64,000 nt of DNA, taken from assembly GCF_900114045.1 (NCBI RefSeq), contig NZ_FORQ01000003.1:1-64000 (forward strand), read 5' to 3'. A program made the position numbers and the translations under genes. Under the pieces are notes generated by a model. The model saw nothing but the letters and a program-made list of their open reading frames with translations. It was not told where the DNA came from and made no database searches. The DNA comes from Kaistella treverensis (GTDB taxonomy: Bacteria; Bacteroidota; Bacteroidia; Flavobacteriales; Weeksellaceae). Below, piece after piece: positions 15,009-24,442 of the stretch; position 1 is the stretch's first letter, and the number at the start of each line of letters is the position of its first letter.

Positions 15009-16439
15009 TTAGAATTTGTCCCAGAACAGTTTTGTAGTTGCTTTGTCACCACCAATTGCGGTAGCAGCAGCAGTTACATTTGTTTTGTTCAACACATATT
15101 CCTGATCAGAGTAAGGCATTCTTACCGGTACTCCTTCAAGTTTATTGTTTTTAGGGTTTTCAAACTTAGGATAATCTAATCTTCTTGAGAATAACCAAGC
15201 ACCGAAAGGCTGGTTGAATAAAGCAATGTAAGCTTCTTCCCCAATTGATTTTTTCCAGTTTGCAGCATCGTAAGGATGAGCAGCTAAATAAGCTGCAGCA
15301 TCAGCAGTGCTTACCTCGTTCAAGGCCATTGAAGTTAGTACTGCTTTATTGTACATTTCAACAGCAGTTCCGCCTACGTTGTATCCTCTTGCAGCTGCTT
15401 CAGCTTTCATGAACAATACTTCTTCGTAGCTTAAGTATGGTGCTGGTGCATCAGGCGCTAACCAGAAATCACTCATGTGAGATTTACCATTAAATGGATT
15501 TAATTCTCCAAATAAACCTCCAACATATTTACCGTCAACAGTAGTAAACCAAACTTCTCTTCTTGGATCATTTTTAGCGTTCATCATGTTAATAACCAGT
15601 TCTGTTGGAACAAAGTCATTTCTACCTGAAGCAACTAAATCGTCATAAACTGGGTTATTATAAGTTCCACCAGCGAAGTCCAGAGTATAAGACTCATCTG
15701 CTGAAGCAATTACACCTGAAGCTACCGCTGCTTCTGCAGCAGATTTTGAAGTCGCAGGATCTACGTCAGCTAAGTTAAGAGCCATTCTGAGTTTTACAGA
15801 GTTTGCAACATGTTTCCATTTTGTCATATCTCCACCATAAACTAAGTCACCACTTCCGTATCCATTTGCACCTTCATCAATTTGTGCAACAACAGCATCA
15901 ATTCTTTTCAAAAGGTCAGCATAAATTGCTTTTGCATCATCATATTTTGGCGCAAAATTACCTTCTGCTGCTGCTAGCGCATCAAAATATGGTACGTTAC
16001 CGTAAGTGTCTACCAAGTTTTCCCAAACTATAATTTGTGAGATTTCTAAAGTAGCCATCTTATTTGTTCTTTCTGCTTCAGAAAGAGCAGCTTCGGCTGG
16101 AAGGTTCTTTTTAGCTTGCTCATAGTTGTTCAATGAGTTCACATACATTCTGTTCCAGTGGTTACGAGGTTGGTTACGGGTAACCAAGTCGTAGTTTGTT
16201 TCGTCTGTATAGGTGGTTTCGGTCCACTGTTGAACGAAGAAACGATAGTTATTAAAGTTTACGCTACCCGTAAATGTAGAGTAGAAAAACCTTTCTTGCC
16301 CCATTGCCAATAATGTCTCAGAAGGCAATACAGAGGGAGCTTTCACGTTTTCATTTAATGAAAGCAAATCTCTCTGGCACGACGTAAGGCTGATTGCAGC
16401 CAACGCACCTATGATAAGTTTATTAAGTATTTTTTTCAT
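15009..16439 (-). CDS. SusD/RagB family outer-membrane lipoprotein
   Basis: The 476-residue protein has a lipoprotein signal (about 1-20) with lipobox SLTSC, lipid-modified Cys21. The body fits the SusD-like_2 type: helical repeats early (YEQAKK, NKMATLEISQ, IVWENLVDTYGNVPYF) and a C-terminal EAYIALFNQ region. SusD proteins sit on the cell surface as the lid of the SusC transporter and bind oligomeric nutrients. It lies 10 nt after susC in one operon. No glycosidase, peptidase or sensor gene adjoins, so the substrate is unknown; the SusD_2 subgroup often serves peptides or proteinaceous material. Confidence 0.92.
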   Translation of the reverse strand: MKKILNKLIIGALAAISLTSCQRDLLSLNENVKAPSVLPSETLLAMGQERFFYSTFTGSVNFNNYRFFVQQWTETTYTDETNYDLVTRNQPRNHWNRMYVNSLNNYEQAKKNLPAEAALSEAERTNKMATLEISQIIVWENLVDTYGNVPYFDALAAAEGNFAPKYDDAKAIYADLLKRIDAVVAQIDEGANGYGSGDLVYGGDMTKWKHVANSVKLRMALNLADVDPATSKSAAEAAVASGVIASADESYTLDFAGGTYNNPVYDDLVASGRNDFVPTELVINMMNAKNDPRREVWFTTVDGKYVGGLFGELNPFNGKSHMSDFWLAPDAPAPYLSYEEVLFMKAEAAARGYNVGGTAVEMYNKAVLTSMALNEVSTADAAAYLAAHPYDAANWKKSIGEEAYIALFNQPFGAWLFSRRLDYPKFENPKNNKLEGVPVRMPYSDQEYVLNKTNVTAAATAIGGDKATTKLFWDKF

Positions 16440-16449
16440 TGTTGTAATC

Positions 16450-19400
16450 TTAGAATTTTAAAGTAACATTTAATCCGATATCTCTTGTTGTTGGTAGAGA
16501 ACCGATTGACCATCCGTATGAACTTAGGCCACCGCCGACCATGTTTTCAGGGTCTGCATAAGGCAAGTTTTTGTGGATAATCCATAAGTTTCTACCTACT
16601 AAAGATACTTTAGCATCTCTCACCCAAGTCCCAGCCAAGATGGTTTTTGGAAGGGTATACCCAATAGCAGCTTCTCTTAGTTTAACATATGAACCATCAT
16701 ATACGAAACGGCTTGCAGGCATTCTAGCATACCCGTCTAATGATCCAAATGCTGAAGGGTTACGTGTATTGGTTGTATTCGGGCTACCATCCGGATTTAC
16801 ACCTGGCCAAACAATTCCTTTTTCTCTGATATCACCTACGGCAGATTCAGGATACAAACCTGTTGCCAAACCGTAATACATATCGGTAGAAAATACATCA
16901 CCACCTTGTCTAACATCGATCAAGAAACTTACAGAAAGTCCTTTGTAATCAAAGCTGTTTCTTACACCACCAATCCAGTCTGGTGTTGCATTACCAATAA
17001 TCTTGTTGTTTTCTTTTAAGTAATAACCAGTTGTAGCATTAACTACTGGCTGACCATTTAAGAAAACATAATCACTACCTACTAAAGTACCCCAAGCTTC
17101 ACCTTCTCTTGCGTTAAGTGAAACACCACCTTGGTATCCTTGAAGTAATACGTTGGATACATCAGAAACTTCATTATGAAGAAGTTCAACAACTTTGTTT
17201 CTGTTTTGTGACCAGTTGATGTCCATATTCCAGGTAAAGTTTGAAGTTTTAATCGGAACAAGTCCTAAAGCAACTTCATAACCCCAGTTGTCAATCTGTC
17301 CAGCATTTACAGAAGCTGAGCTTAACCCAGACGCTGATGAAATTGGAAGAGTAGGAAGGATCTGGTTAATGGTTTTTGTTTTGTAGTATGCCAAATCAAA
17401 AGTGAATCTGTTTTTGAAGAAGCTACCTTCAGTACCCACCTCGAATTCTTTTGCTCTTTGTGGTTTCAAGTCAGCATTTGGCTGTCTTGTTTGAGTTCCG
17501 GAAAGACCTACATCACCAAAGAATCCTGCTGGAGCATAGTAGTATGCTAACTGATATGGATCTGCTGTTCCACCAACTTCAGCATAGTTTGCTCTTAATT
17601 TCCAGAAGTTCATCCAGCTTGGTTTTATCAATTCTGATAAGATCAAAGCACCGGTGACAGAACCGTAACCATAAACGTTGTTTCCTCCCGGAAGCGTTGA
17701 ACTCTGGTCAACACGGTAAGTTCCATCTAAATAGAAGATTTTGTAGAAATCGAAAGATGCTGAAGCATATCCCGAATTCGTTTGCCAAGTTACTTCACTT
17801 TCAGAAGGTGCTAACGTAGGTGCAGCACTGTTACCAAGGCTATAGATATTTCTGATTACCAAACCTCCTTCTGTAGAAGCGTAAAGGCTGCTATTGTAGT
17901 TTCTTCTTATAGTTCCACCGACGATACCGCTAACATTTACATTATCTGTAATATCAAATTTATAGTTACCGATCAAATCGTAGTTGGTTTCGCTTCGACG
18001 AACATCTCTTCTTGCGTATCCTGATGCAACATCGTTACCAGAAGCACCAAAACCAGTTGCAAGCGTACCAACTGCCATTTTTTGCTCAACGCGCAGATCA
18101 CTTCTGTCATAAGAAACTCTACCCATTACACTGATATCCTTTGTAAAGTCATAGGTTATGCTCGCAACATTAAAGTTTCTGTTTCTTTGGTCTCTAGGTG
18201 CATTCTCATACGCCTGGAAGTAAGGGTTGTTCCAGAAAATTGGTCGCGTATTGCTGGAATCGTAAGGGTTCCAGGTTACGTTACCGTAATTGTTAGCTTC
18301 TACCGGATTCGCAATGTTTCTGAAATAAGCATCTCTTAGCGATAATACATCTACGTTGGTTTGCCACCATTGTCTGAAACCAGACATAATATTGTCACTG
18401 TACGCTCCGATTGCTCTACCTTTTGTATCTTGTAAAGTTAATGTTGTGTAGAATGATGCGTGAAGCTTTTCTGTAAAATCGTAATTTGCTTTTAAAGAGA
18501 AGGTGTTTTTGGAAAGTTTAGAGTTCGGCATTATTCCACTTTGCGTCATGTTATCATAAGAAAACAAGATGTTTGAGTTTTGATTGCCTTTTTGCAATGA
18601 AACAGTATTCGAGAAAGTGAAAGGTGTTTCGAAAAATTCAATTGGAGTGTTTTTACCAGCTACCCAAGGAGTCGCTTTACCATATGTTGGTGAAGTCGGA
18701 TCCAAAGATTCCCATTGGTAAACCAACTGATTCGGGTTGAATCTTGGTCCCCAAGAAGCATCTTCTGCAAAGTTTGCATAGAAATTTCCGTCTGGTGCAG
18801 GATTTTCGGTATAGAAGGTAGTATCGTATCCAGCGCCGTATTTGTCTTGGTATTCAGCAAAGGTGCTTTTATCAACAAATCCTGCTTGAACACCTGTTGA
18901 CCAGGTTACACCCCAAGATCCGTCATCATTTCCTCTACCGTTTTTGGTAGTAATCAAAATTACACCATTCAAACCTCTTTCACCGTAAAGAGCAGATGCT
19001 GCCGCACCTTTCAAGACGTTGATTGAAGCGATATCTTCCTGGTTGATGTCAGAAAGCGCGTTACCGTAATCTGTATTACCGTAGAGTGAAGAGGTGTTGT
19101 TAACAGGCGACCCGTCAATTACCACCAACGGAGCAGCACCGTCTACAGACTTAACCCCTCTAATTACCAAGTTGGCAGAACCCCCAAAGTTACTGGTTGT
19201 AGTAACATTAAGACCTGCAACTTTCCCGGAAAGTTGAGAAGCAATGTTTCCTGTGTTGGTTGTTCCTTCTGTTAAAGCGTCTGCTTTAACCTCCTGAGAA
19301 GAGTAACCCAGTGATTTTTTCTCTCTTTTAATACCTAAAGCCGTAACTACGACGCCTTCGATATCCTGTGTTTTAATTGTATCTCTTGTCTGTGCATTTA

Positions 19401-19458
19401 CCAAAGCAAATGAAGCAGTCAAAACTACAGCTAAAACGCTTGTTGTTAGTTTCTTCAT
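16450..19458 (-). CDS. SusC/RagA family TonB-dependent outer-membrane transporter
   Basis: The 1002-residue protein has a signal peptide (about 1-22, cleavage after NAQ), the TonB-box region DIEGVVVTALGIKRE (33-47), a plug domain with LVIRGVKS and PLVVIDG near 104-122 and NVLKGAAASALYGERGLNGVI near 147-167, then a large beta barrel ending in LNVTLKF with C-terminal Phe, as expected for Bam-inserted barrels. The carboxypeptidase-D-like repeat that usually precedes the plug in SusC is absent; the mature protein begins almost at the TonB box. It is the first gene of a two-gene operon with the SusD protein. Confidence 0.95.
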   Translation of the reverse strand: MKKLTTSVLAVVLTASFALVNAQTRDTIKTQDIEGVVVTALGIKREKKSLGYSSQEVKADALTEGTTNTGNIASQLSGKVAGLNVTTTSNFGGSANLVIRGVKSVDGAAPLVVIDGSPVNNTSSLYGNTDYGNALSDINQEDIASINVLKGAAASALYGERGLNGVILITTKNGRGNDDGSWGVTWSTGVQAGFVDKSTFAEYQDKYGAGYDTTFYTENPAPDGNFYANFAEDASWGPRFNPNQLVYQWESLDPTSPTYGKATPWVAGKNTPIEFFETPFTFSNTVSLQKGNQNSNILFSYDNMTQSGIMPNSKLSKNTFSLKANYDFTEKLHASFYTTLTLQDTKGRAIGAYSDNIMSGFRQWWQTNVDVLSLRDAYFRNIANPVEANNYGNVTWNPYDSSNTRPIFWNNPYFQAYENAPRDQRNRNFNVASITYDFTKDISVMGRVSYDRSDLRVEQKMAVGTLATGFGASGNDVASGYARRDVRRSETNYDLIGNYKFDITDNVNVSGIVGGTIRRNYNSSLYASTEGGLVIRNIYSLGNSAAPTLAPSESEVTWQTNSGYASASFDFYKIFYLDGTYRVDQSSTLPGGNNVYGYGSVTGALILSELIKPSWMNFWKLRANYAEVGGTADPYQLAYYYAPAGFFGDVGLSGTQTRQPNADLKPQRAKEFEVGTEGSFFKNRFTFDLAYYKTKTINQILPTLPISSASGLSSASVNAGQIDNWGYEVALGLVPIKTSNFTWNMDINWSQNRNKVVELLHNEVSDVSNVLLQGYQGGVSLNAREGEAWGTLVGSDYVFLNGQPVVNATTGYYLKENNKIIGNATPDWIGGVRNSFDYKGLSVSFLIDVRQGGDVFSTDMYYGLATGLYPESAVGDIREKGIVWPGVNPDGSPNTTNTRNPSAFGSLDGYARMPASRFVYDGSYVKLREAAIGYTLPKTILAGTWVRDAKVSLVGRNLWIIHKNLPYADPENMVGGGLSSYGWSIGSLPTTRDIGLNVTLKF

Positions 19459-19545
19459 ATCAAATTAAATTTTTTCATTACAACAAAAGTGCACACTTTA
19501 ATTTATATATCCAAATTATTTGTTAACAAATTCTTAATTAATTTG

Positions 19546-19553
19546 TATTTTTG
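19546..19553 (+). promoter_or_regulatory. -7 box of rnhB
   Basis: TATTTTTG, with TTG at 19520-19522 (23-nt spacing, slightly long) and the rnhB ATG 40 nt downstream. Confidence 0.45.
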
Positions 19554-19593
19554 TCACCTTAATTACCATTTAATTATTAAAAAGATACTATAA

Positions 19594-20217
19594 ATGAAAT
19601 TGCGTAAAAGCTGGTCATCGCTCTACCTGGAGGCAGGTTGCGATGAAGTAGGAAGAGGATGTCTTTGCGGTCCGGTCGTAGCTGCAGCTGTTATTTTACC
19701 CAAAAAATTTAAGCAAAATTTGGTTAATGATTCCAAAAAATTAACGTTTCAGACCCGAATGGATTTGGACTCCTATATTAAAGAAAATGTAATGGAGTTT
19801 GCAATTGCGGAACTTCCGCCGTCTTTTATAGATGAACACAATATTCTAAACGCCAGCATTCACGCGATGCACCGTGCCGTAGATCAATTAACGACGCGCC
19901 CGGAACTTATATTAGTTGATGGCAACCGGTTCCACGCTTATCCTTTTATTCCACATCAGTGTATTATAAAAGGTGATGAAATATTTCTTTCAATTGCGTG
20001 TGCTTCAATTTTAGCAAAAAATTACCGTGATCAACTGATGATAAAACTTCATGACGAATTTCCGCAATATGGCTGGAACACCAATATGGGCTATGCGACA
20101 AAAGCACATCAGAATGCATTAATGGAATTTGGGCCAACTGTTCATCACCGAAGGTCATTCCGCTTAGATTATAGCCAAGCGGCGCCGGAAGAGGAAGCAG
20201 CATATTTAGAAGCATAA
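19594..20217 (+). CDS. rnhB: Ribonuclease HII
   Basis: The 207-residue enzyme cuts the RNA strand of RNA/DNA hybrids and single ribonucleotides in DNA. The metal site is visible as DE at 17-18 in CDEVGRG, D110 in LVDGNRF, and a later Asp in KNYRD; the CASILAKNYRD motif is typical of type 2. Standalone gene in a divergent position to susC, ending in a bidirectional terminator shared with yidC. Confidence 0.97.
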   Translation: MKLRKSWSSLYLEAGCDEVGRGCLCGPVVAAAVILPKKFKQNLVNDSKKLTFQTRMDLDSYIKENVMEFAIAELPPSFIDEHNILNASIHAMHRAVDQLTTRPELILVDGNRFHAYPFIPHQCIIKGDEIFLSIACASILAKNYRDQLMIKLHDEFPQYGWNTNMGYATKAHQNALMEFGPTVHHRRSFRLDYSQAAPEEEAAYLEA

Positions 20218-20247
20218 AAAAGCCGGAAGATTTTCTTCCGGCTTTTT
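20216..20247. terminator. Bidirectional terminator rnhB / yidC
   Basis: Stem AAAAAGCCGGAAGA / TCTTCCGGCTTTTT between convergent genes, with an A run on one side and T run on the other. Confidence 0.88.
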
Positions 20248-20259
20248 TGGTGTTTTTTT

Positions 20260-22068
20260 CTATTTCTTCTTAGACTGCTGTTGCTGAAGTTTTTGCTGCT
20301 CCTGTGCTTTTTCCATCATCACGCGCATTCTTTTCTGAAGTTTTCCTTCTTTCTTCGGCTCTTTCAATTTATTCGCCTGTATTTGGGCATGAATTTTCTT
20401 TTCATCCAAAATCCAATATTTAATGACTAAAATGATTAAAATATTAATCGCATTCGATACGAAGTAATACCACGAAAGTCCGGATGCGGAGGTATTAAGG
20501 AAGAAAAGGAAAGTAATCGGGAAAATGTACATAATCACTTTCATATTCGGCATACCTTCCTGAGTTGGCTGCTGAATATTCCCCGCCGTCATTACGGTGT
20601 AAATTAAAATCACCACGGTACACGCAATCGCAAATATGCTTAAATGATCTCCTAATAATGGAATTGAAAACGGAAGTTTAATTACGTCATCATACGCAGT
20701 TAAATCCTTAGCAAACCAAAAACTTTTACCCCTTAAATCGATCATATTTGGGAAAAAGCGGAATAGGGCGTAGAAAATCGGCACCTGTAAAAGTCCCGGC
20801 AAACAGCCCGCCATTTGGTTTACTCCGGCTTTCCGGTAAACCGCCATGGTTTCCTGCTGCTTTTTCATCGGGTCGGCGTCTTTGTATTTCGCATTCACCT
20901 CATCTATTTCAGGACGAATTACGCGCATCATCGCGCTCAGCTTATGCTGCTTAAACATTACCGGCGACAAAATAATTTTCACGATGATTGTCATCAGGAA
21001 AATTACCCAACCTGCAGCTAATCCCCAACTTGAAATCAAATTGTACATCGGGATGAAAAACCATCGGTTTAAAGTTCCGATGAACGACCAACCCAGTGGA
21101 AGCAATTCATCGAAGTTTTTGTCGTAAGATTTTAATAAAGGCAAATCCAAAGGCATGAAATACCATTTGTAATTCTGGCTCATTTCACCGCCGGCCAAAT
21201 CAACCTGACCGTTAAAATTAAATTTTTTCAGAAAATCGCCTTCGTCAATCATGTCCTGACTGCCCTGCGAGTTTTTAAAACCGTTTTGCGGCTCTATCAC
21301 CATCGCGAAAAACTGCTGTTTTATAGCCAACCAGTTTAGGGTTTCGTCCGGTTCCTCCATTGTGGTTCTTCCGTCGTAATCAAAACTACTGTAATTATCG
21401 AAAACGTAATTAAATTCCGTATGCGTTTGTTCCTGCGAACGTCCTTTTTCATGCTGTCTTGCGGTGAAATCCCAAACAAAATCAGCTTTCGTGTCAGAAA
21501 CCAATTGTGATAAACCTTGGGTTTTCACATTAAAATCTATCGTGTATTTTCCAAGCAACGTATAAATGAATTGGATCACAGCGCCGTTTGCATTAGCCTG
21601 CATCGTTACGGTATTTCCGTTTTGTGTCGGCGTGAAAACTAAATCTTTAGTGCTAAATATTTTACCCGTTTTATCTTTAAACTGAAATCCGTATGAAGAA
21701 TTATTCTGGTCAAAAAGCAGTAATTTTTTGTCGTTTACATCCGTATTTTTGTTGTACGCTTTGTACTCGTTCAGCTCCACGGTAGAAAGCTGCCCACCCA
21801 AAGTTGAAATAGAAACCGTCAACTCTTTATTTTTTAACTGAACTTGCTGAATTGAAGTTGCCTGTACACTGTCGTTTAGGTTTGCAACAACAGCAGGTTT
21901 TGTAGCATTAGGAGCCGCCGGTGCTGCCTGCGTTGTATTTTGCGCCTCTTTTAATTGCTGTTCCTGCGCATTTTTATTTTGGAAATAAAACATGGCGCCG
22001 ATGATAAGCATCGAAAACAAAACGAAACTGATCAGTTGGTTTTTATCTAAACCGTTATTTTGCTGCAT
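20260..22068 (-). CDS. yidC: Membrane protein insertase YidC
   Basis: The 602-residue protein has an N-terminal membrane anchor (about 9-29), a large periplasmic beta domain (about 60-330), and the conserved insertase core with membrane segments near 350-375, 425-445, 475-495 and 520-550, then a Lys/Gln-rich tail that may touch ribosomes. YidC inserts and folds inner-membrane proteins alone or with SecYEG. A CAAAAATA (plus, 22139-22146) gives a TATTTTTG box about 70 nt upstream. Confidence 0.98.
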   Translation of the reverse strand: MQQNNGLDKNQLISFVLFSMLIIGAMFYFQNKNAQEQQLKEAQNTTQAAPAAPNATKPAVVANLNDSVQATSIQQVQLKNKELTVSISTLGGQLSTVELNEYKAYNKNTDVNDKKLLLFDQNNSSYGFQFKDKTGKIFSTKDLVFTPTQNGNTVTMQANANGAVIQFIYTLLGKYTIDFNVKTQGLSQLVSDTKADFVWDFTARQHEKGRSQEQTHTEFNYVFDNYSSFDYDGRTTMEEPDETLNWLAIKQQFFAMVIEPQNGFKNSQGSQDMIDEGDFLKKFNFNGQVDLAGGEMSQNYKWYFMPLDLPLLKSYDKNFDELLPLGWSFIGTLNRWFFIPMYNLISSWGLAAGWVIFLMTIIVKIILSPVMFKQHKLSAMMRVIRPEIDEVNAKYKDADPMKKQQETMAVYRKAGVNQMAGCLPGLLQVPIFYALFRFFPNMIDLRGKSFWFAKDLTAYDDVIKLPFSIPLLGDHLSIFAIACTVVILIYTVMTAGNIQQPTQEGMPNMKVIMYIFPITFLFFLNTSASGLSWYYFVSNAINILIILVIKYWILDEKKIHAQIQANKLKEPKKEGKLQKRMRVMMEKAQEQQKLQQQQSKKK

Positions 22069-22231
22069 TTTAATTTATTTGGAATTGAATTATAAAGCTC
22101 AAAAAAAAGTCTTTTTAACGCCCAATAATTTTAGGTGGCAAAAATACTGAAATTTTTGGCAATCAAGAAGATTTTACCTATTCATTTAAAAAACAAGAGA
22201 TAAAAAACATTTGTCCTTTATCTCCTGCTGA

Positions 22232-23839
22232 TTATTTTTTCGTGGAAGCTTTGATGAGCGCCTTGAACAAAGGGTGCGGCGAGGCAACCGTACTTTTGTA
22301 TTCCGGGTGATATTGTACCCCGATGTAAAACGGATGATCTTTCAACTCAATGGTTTCTACCAGTTCTGTTTCCGGATTAAAACCGGTAGGAATTAAACCG
22401 TTCTTCTCGAATTCCTCTTTATATTCAGAATTGAATTCATAACGGTGTCGATGTCTTTCCGAAATATTTTTTGTACCATAAATTTCATTCAGTTTAGAGC
22501 CGCTTTTCAGCGCGCATTTCCAGGCACCAAGGCGCATTGTTCCGCCTTTTTCCACCACATTTTTCTGGTCTTCCATCAGGGAAATTACAGGTTCCGGTGT
22601 AGAAGTATCAAATTCCATCGAATTGGCTTTCTGGTAACCCAAGACATTTCTCGCAAATTCAATCGTCATAATCTGCATGCCCAAACAAATTCCCAAAAGC
22701 GGAATATTATTTTCTCTCGCGAATTTCGCGGCTGCAATTTTTCCCTCAATTCCGCGGTCACCAAATCCGGGCGCAATCAGCATTCCGTCAATTCCCTGCA
22801 AAGTTTCGGCGATATTTTCTTCCGTCAGCTCACCGCTGTACACCCAACGGATTTTCACCTCGGTTTCCATATCGGCACCAGCGTGGATAAAGGCTTCCGC
22901 GATGGATTTATAAGAATCCTGCAAGGAAACATATTTTCCAATCAGCGCGATTTCCACCGATCTTTTCGGGTTTTTATATTTTTTCAAAAAGCTTTTCCAG
23001 TCTTTCAGATCGGCTTCTTTTTCAGATTTCAGGTTCAATTCCTTTAATACTACATCGTCGAAATCCTGTTTCTGCAAATAAAGCGGAACTTCGTAAATGG
23101 TTTCCAAATCTTTACATTCAATCACGTTTTCCAGCGGCACGTTGCAAAACTGCGCCAGTTTCATGCGCTGCTCTTTCGGGATAATGTGCTCCGTACGGCA
23201 AACCAAAACGTCGGCTTGTATTCCCGATTCCATCAGCTGGCGTACCGAGTGTTGCGAGGGTTTCGTCTTCAGTTCTCCGCTTGAGGCCAAATACGGCAGC
23301 AAAGTCAGGTGAATCACCATAGAATTTTGCTCGCCCAGTTCCCATTTCAGCTGTCGTACACTTTCGATGTACGGCAGTGATTCAATATCGCCCACCGTAC
23401 CGCCAATTTCAGTGATGATGATGTCGTAGTTCTGTTTCGCCAGAATTTTTATGCGGCGCTTGATTTCGTTTGTAATATGCGGGATTACCTGCACGGTTTT
23501 CCCCAGAAAATCACCTTTGCGCTCTTTTTCAATTACGGTTTGGTAAATTTTACCGGTTGTTACATTATTATTTTGCGAAGTTTTAGAATCCAGAAATCTT
23601 TCGTAGTGGCCCAGGTCGAGGTCGGTTTCCGCGCCATCTTCCGTCACGTAGCATTCGCCGTGTTCGTACGGATTCAGCGTTCCGGGATCGATATTTATAT
23701 AAGGGTCAAGTTTTTGGATGGTGACATTAAAACCTCTCGATTTCAGCAGTAAGCCGAGCGATGCCGAGACGATTCCCTTGCCTAAAGAAGAAGTTACACC
23801 GCCCGTTACGAAGATGTATTTCGTGTTCTTTTTACTCAT
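22232..23839 (-). CDS. pyrG: CTP synthase
   Basis: PyrG makes CTP from UTP, ATP and glutamine. The 535-residue protein starts MSKKNTKYIFVTGGVTSSLGKG, the canonical N terminus with the P-loop-like GGVTSSLGKG. The amidoligase domain is followed by a class I glutamine amidotransferase domain with the nucleophile elbow GICLGMQ and the terminal HPEY of the catalytic triad. An in-frame upstream Met at 23875 is rejected: a full promoter (TTG-N20-TAACTTTG) lies between, leaving a leader of only about 10 nt. Confidence 0.98.
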   Translation of the reverse strand: MSKKNTKYIFVTGGVTSSLGKGIVSASLGLLLKSRGFNVTIQKLDPYINIDPGTLNPYEHGECYVTEDGAETDLDLGHYERFLDSKTSQNNNVTTGKIYQTVIEKERKGDFLGKTVQVIPHITNEIKRRIKILAKQNYDIIITEIGGTVGDIESLPYIESVRQLKWELGEQNSMVIHLTLLPYLASSGELKTKPSQHSVRQLMESGIQADVLVCRTEHIIPKEQRMKLAQFCNVPLENVIECKDLETIYEVPLYLQKQDFDDVVLKELNLKSEKEADLKDWKSFLKKYKNPKRSVEIALIGKYVSLQDSYKSIAEAFIHAGADMETEVKIRWVYSGELTEENIAETLQGIDGMLIAPGFGDRGIEGKIAAAKFARENNIPLLGICLGMQIMTIEFARNVLGYQKANSMEFDTSTPEPVISLMEDQKNVVEKGGTMRLGAWKCALKSGSKLNEIYGTKNISERHRHRYEFNSEYKEEFEKNGLIPTGFNPETELVETIELKDHPFYIGVQYHPEYKSTVASPHPLFKALIKASTKK

Positions 23840-23854
23840 TAGATTAGGTTTGGG

Positions 23855-23885
23855 CAAAGTTAAGGGAATTTGCAACGTGGCGCAA
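23855..23885 (-). promoter_or_regulatory. pyrG promoter
   Basis: Minus strand TTG (23885-23883), 20-nt spacer, TAACTTTG (23862-23855): a textbook Bacteroidota promoter. It fixes the pyrG start at 23839 and implies a very short 5' leader. Confidence 0.7.
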
Positions 23886-23899
23886 CTAAAGCGCTGCTA

Positions 23900-23985
23900 A
23901 ATATTTTTAAGGAGCCGGGAACCTGCTTTCCGCTGTATCTTTTTCTCCTCGTTCCTCGTCAAAAAAGGATGCCGCTGCAATCAGG
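23900..23985 (-). repeat. GC-rich dispersed intergenic repeat, copy 4
   Basis: Contains CCTGCTTTCCGC, a CTCCTCGTTCCTCGTC middle, then GATGCCGCTGCAATC and GGGCTAG. The blocks and their order match copy 2 (11257-11365). It lies in the 603-nt gap 23840-24442, which has no gene that I can support. Confidence 0.6.
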
Positions 23986-24004
23986 GCTAGAAATACTTCG
24001 CTGG

Positions 24005-24274
24005 AAAAAAAATATGCTGCTTTCGGCATTTTTTTTTAAAATTACTTCGCATGCAAAATCAAGAAAAAATGCTCATTTAACGCCGAATTTTTTAGTTGCG
24101 GAAAGTCTTCGTTAACAGATTTTCACAGATCAATGTGCCACGCAAAAAACTGTTTGTGCGCTAAAAAATTTCTTTTTCCTTTTTCCTTTTCACTTTTTCC
24201 TTTTCAAAAATCCCTGCATTCGCACCAAAAAAATTTGCTGCTATTTTGGCATTTTTTTTCAAAATTACTGCGCG
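24005..24274 (+). repeat. Direct repeats of about 46 bp flanking a polypyrimidine tract
   Basis: An A-run, (A/T)TGCTGCT, TTT(C/T)GGCATT, T-run, AAAATTACT unit occurs at 24005-24050 and 24227-24274. Between them are a member of the AT-flanked hairpin family (24063-24093) and a C/T tract of repeated CTTTTTC (24168-24214). Confidence 0.6.
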
Positions 24275-24341
24275 CAAAAAATTTCCATAATCTGCCCTAA
24301 AAAAAGGAATTGGTCAATATGATACGCTAAAAACGTAAACC

Positions 24342-24353
24342 TGACAGTTGTCA
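24342..24353. promoter_or_regulatory. Palindrome upstream of the YceI-family gene
   Basis: TGACAGTTGTCA is a 12-bp palindrome about 90 nt ahead of the ATG at 24443. It looks like an operator for a dimeric repressor or activator, but no regulator is adjacent. Confidence 0.3.
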
Positions 24354-24442
24354 TACGAATGTGGCCGAAAGTGATTTAACTTCACCAAAGGAATTTTGTC
24401 CTACACACAGTTACAATGAAGTGACTGTAAAAAATTAAAAAA

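Noticed and set aside
15803-16033. His-rich plus-strand frame opposite the SusD gene
   Set aside because: The His/Gln-rich reading comes from complement codons of Ala/Glu-rich SusD; shadow.
22445-23047. 200-codon plus-strand frame opposite pyrG
   Set aside because: Composition is that of the complement of pyrG, with no family resemblance; shadow.
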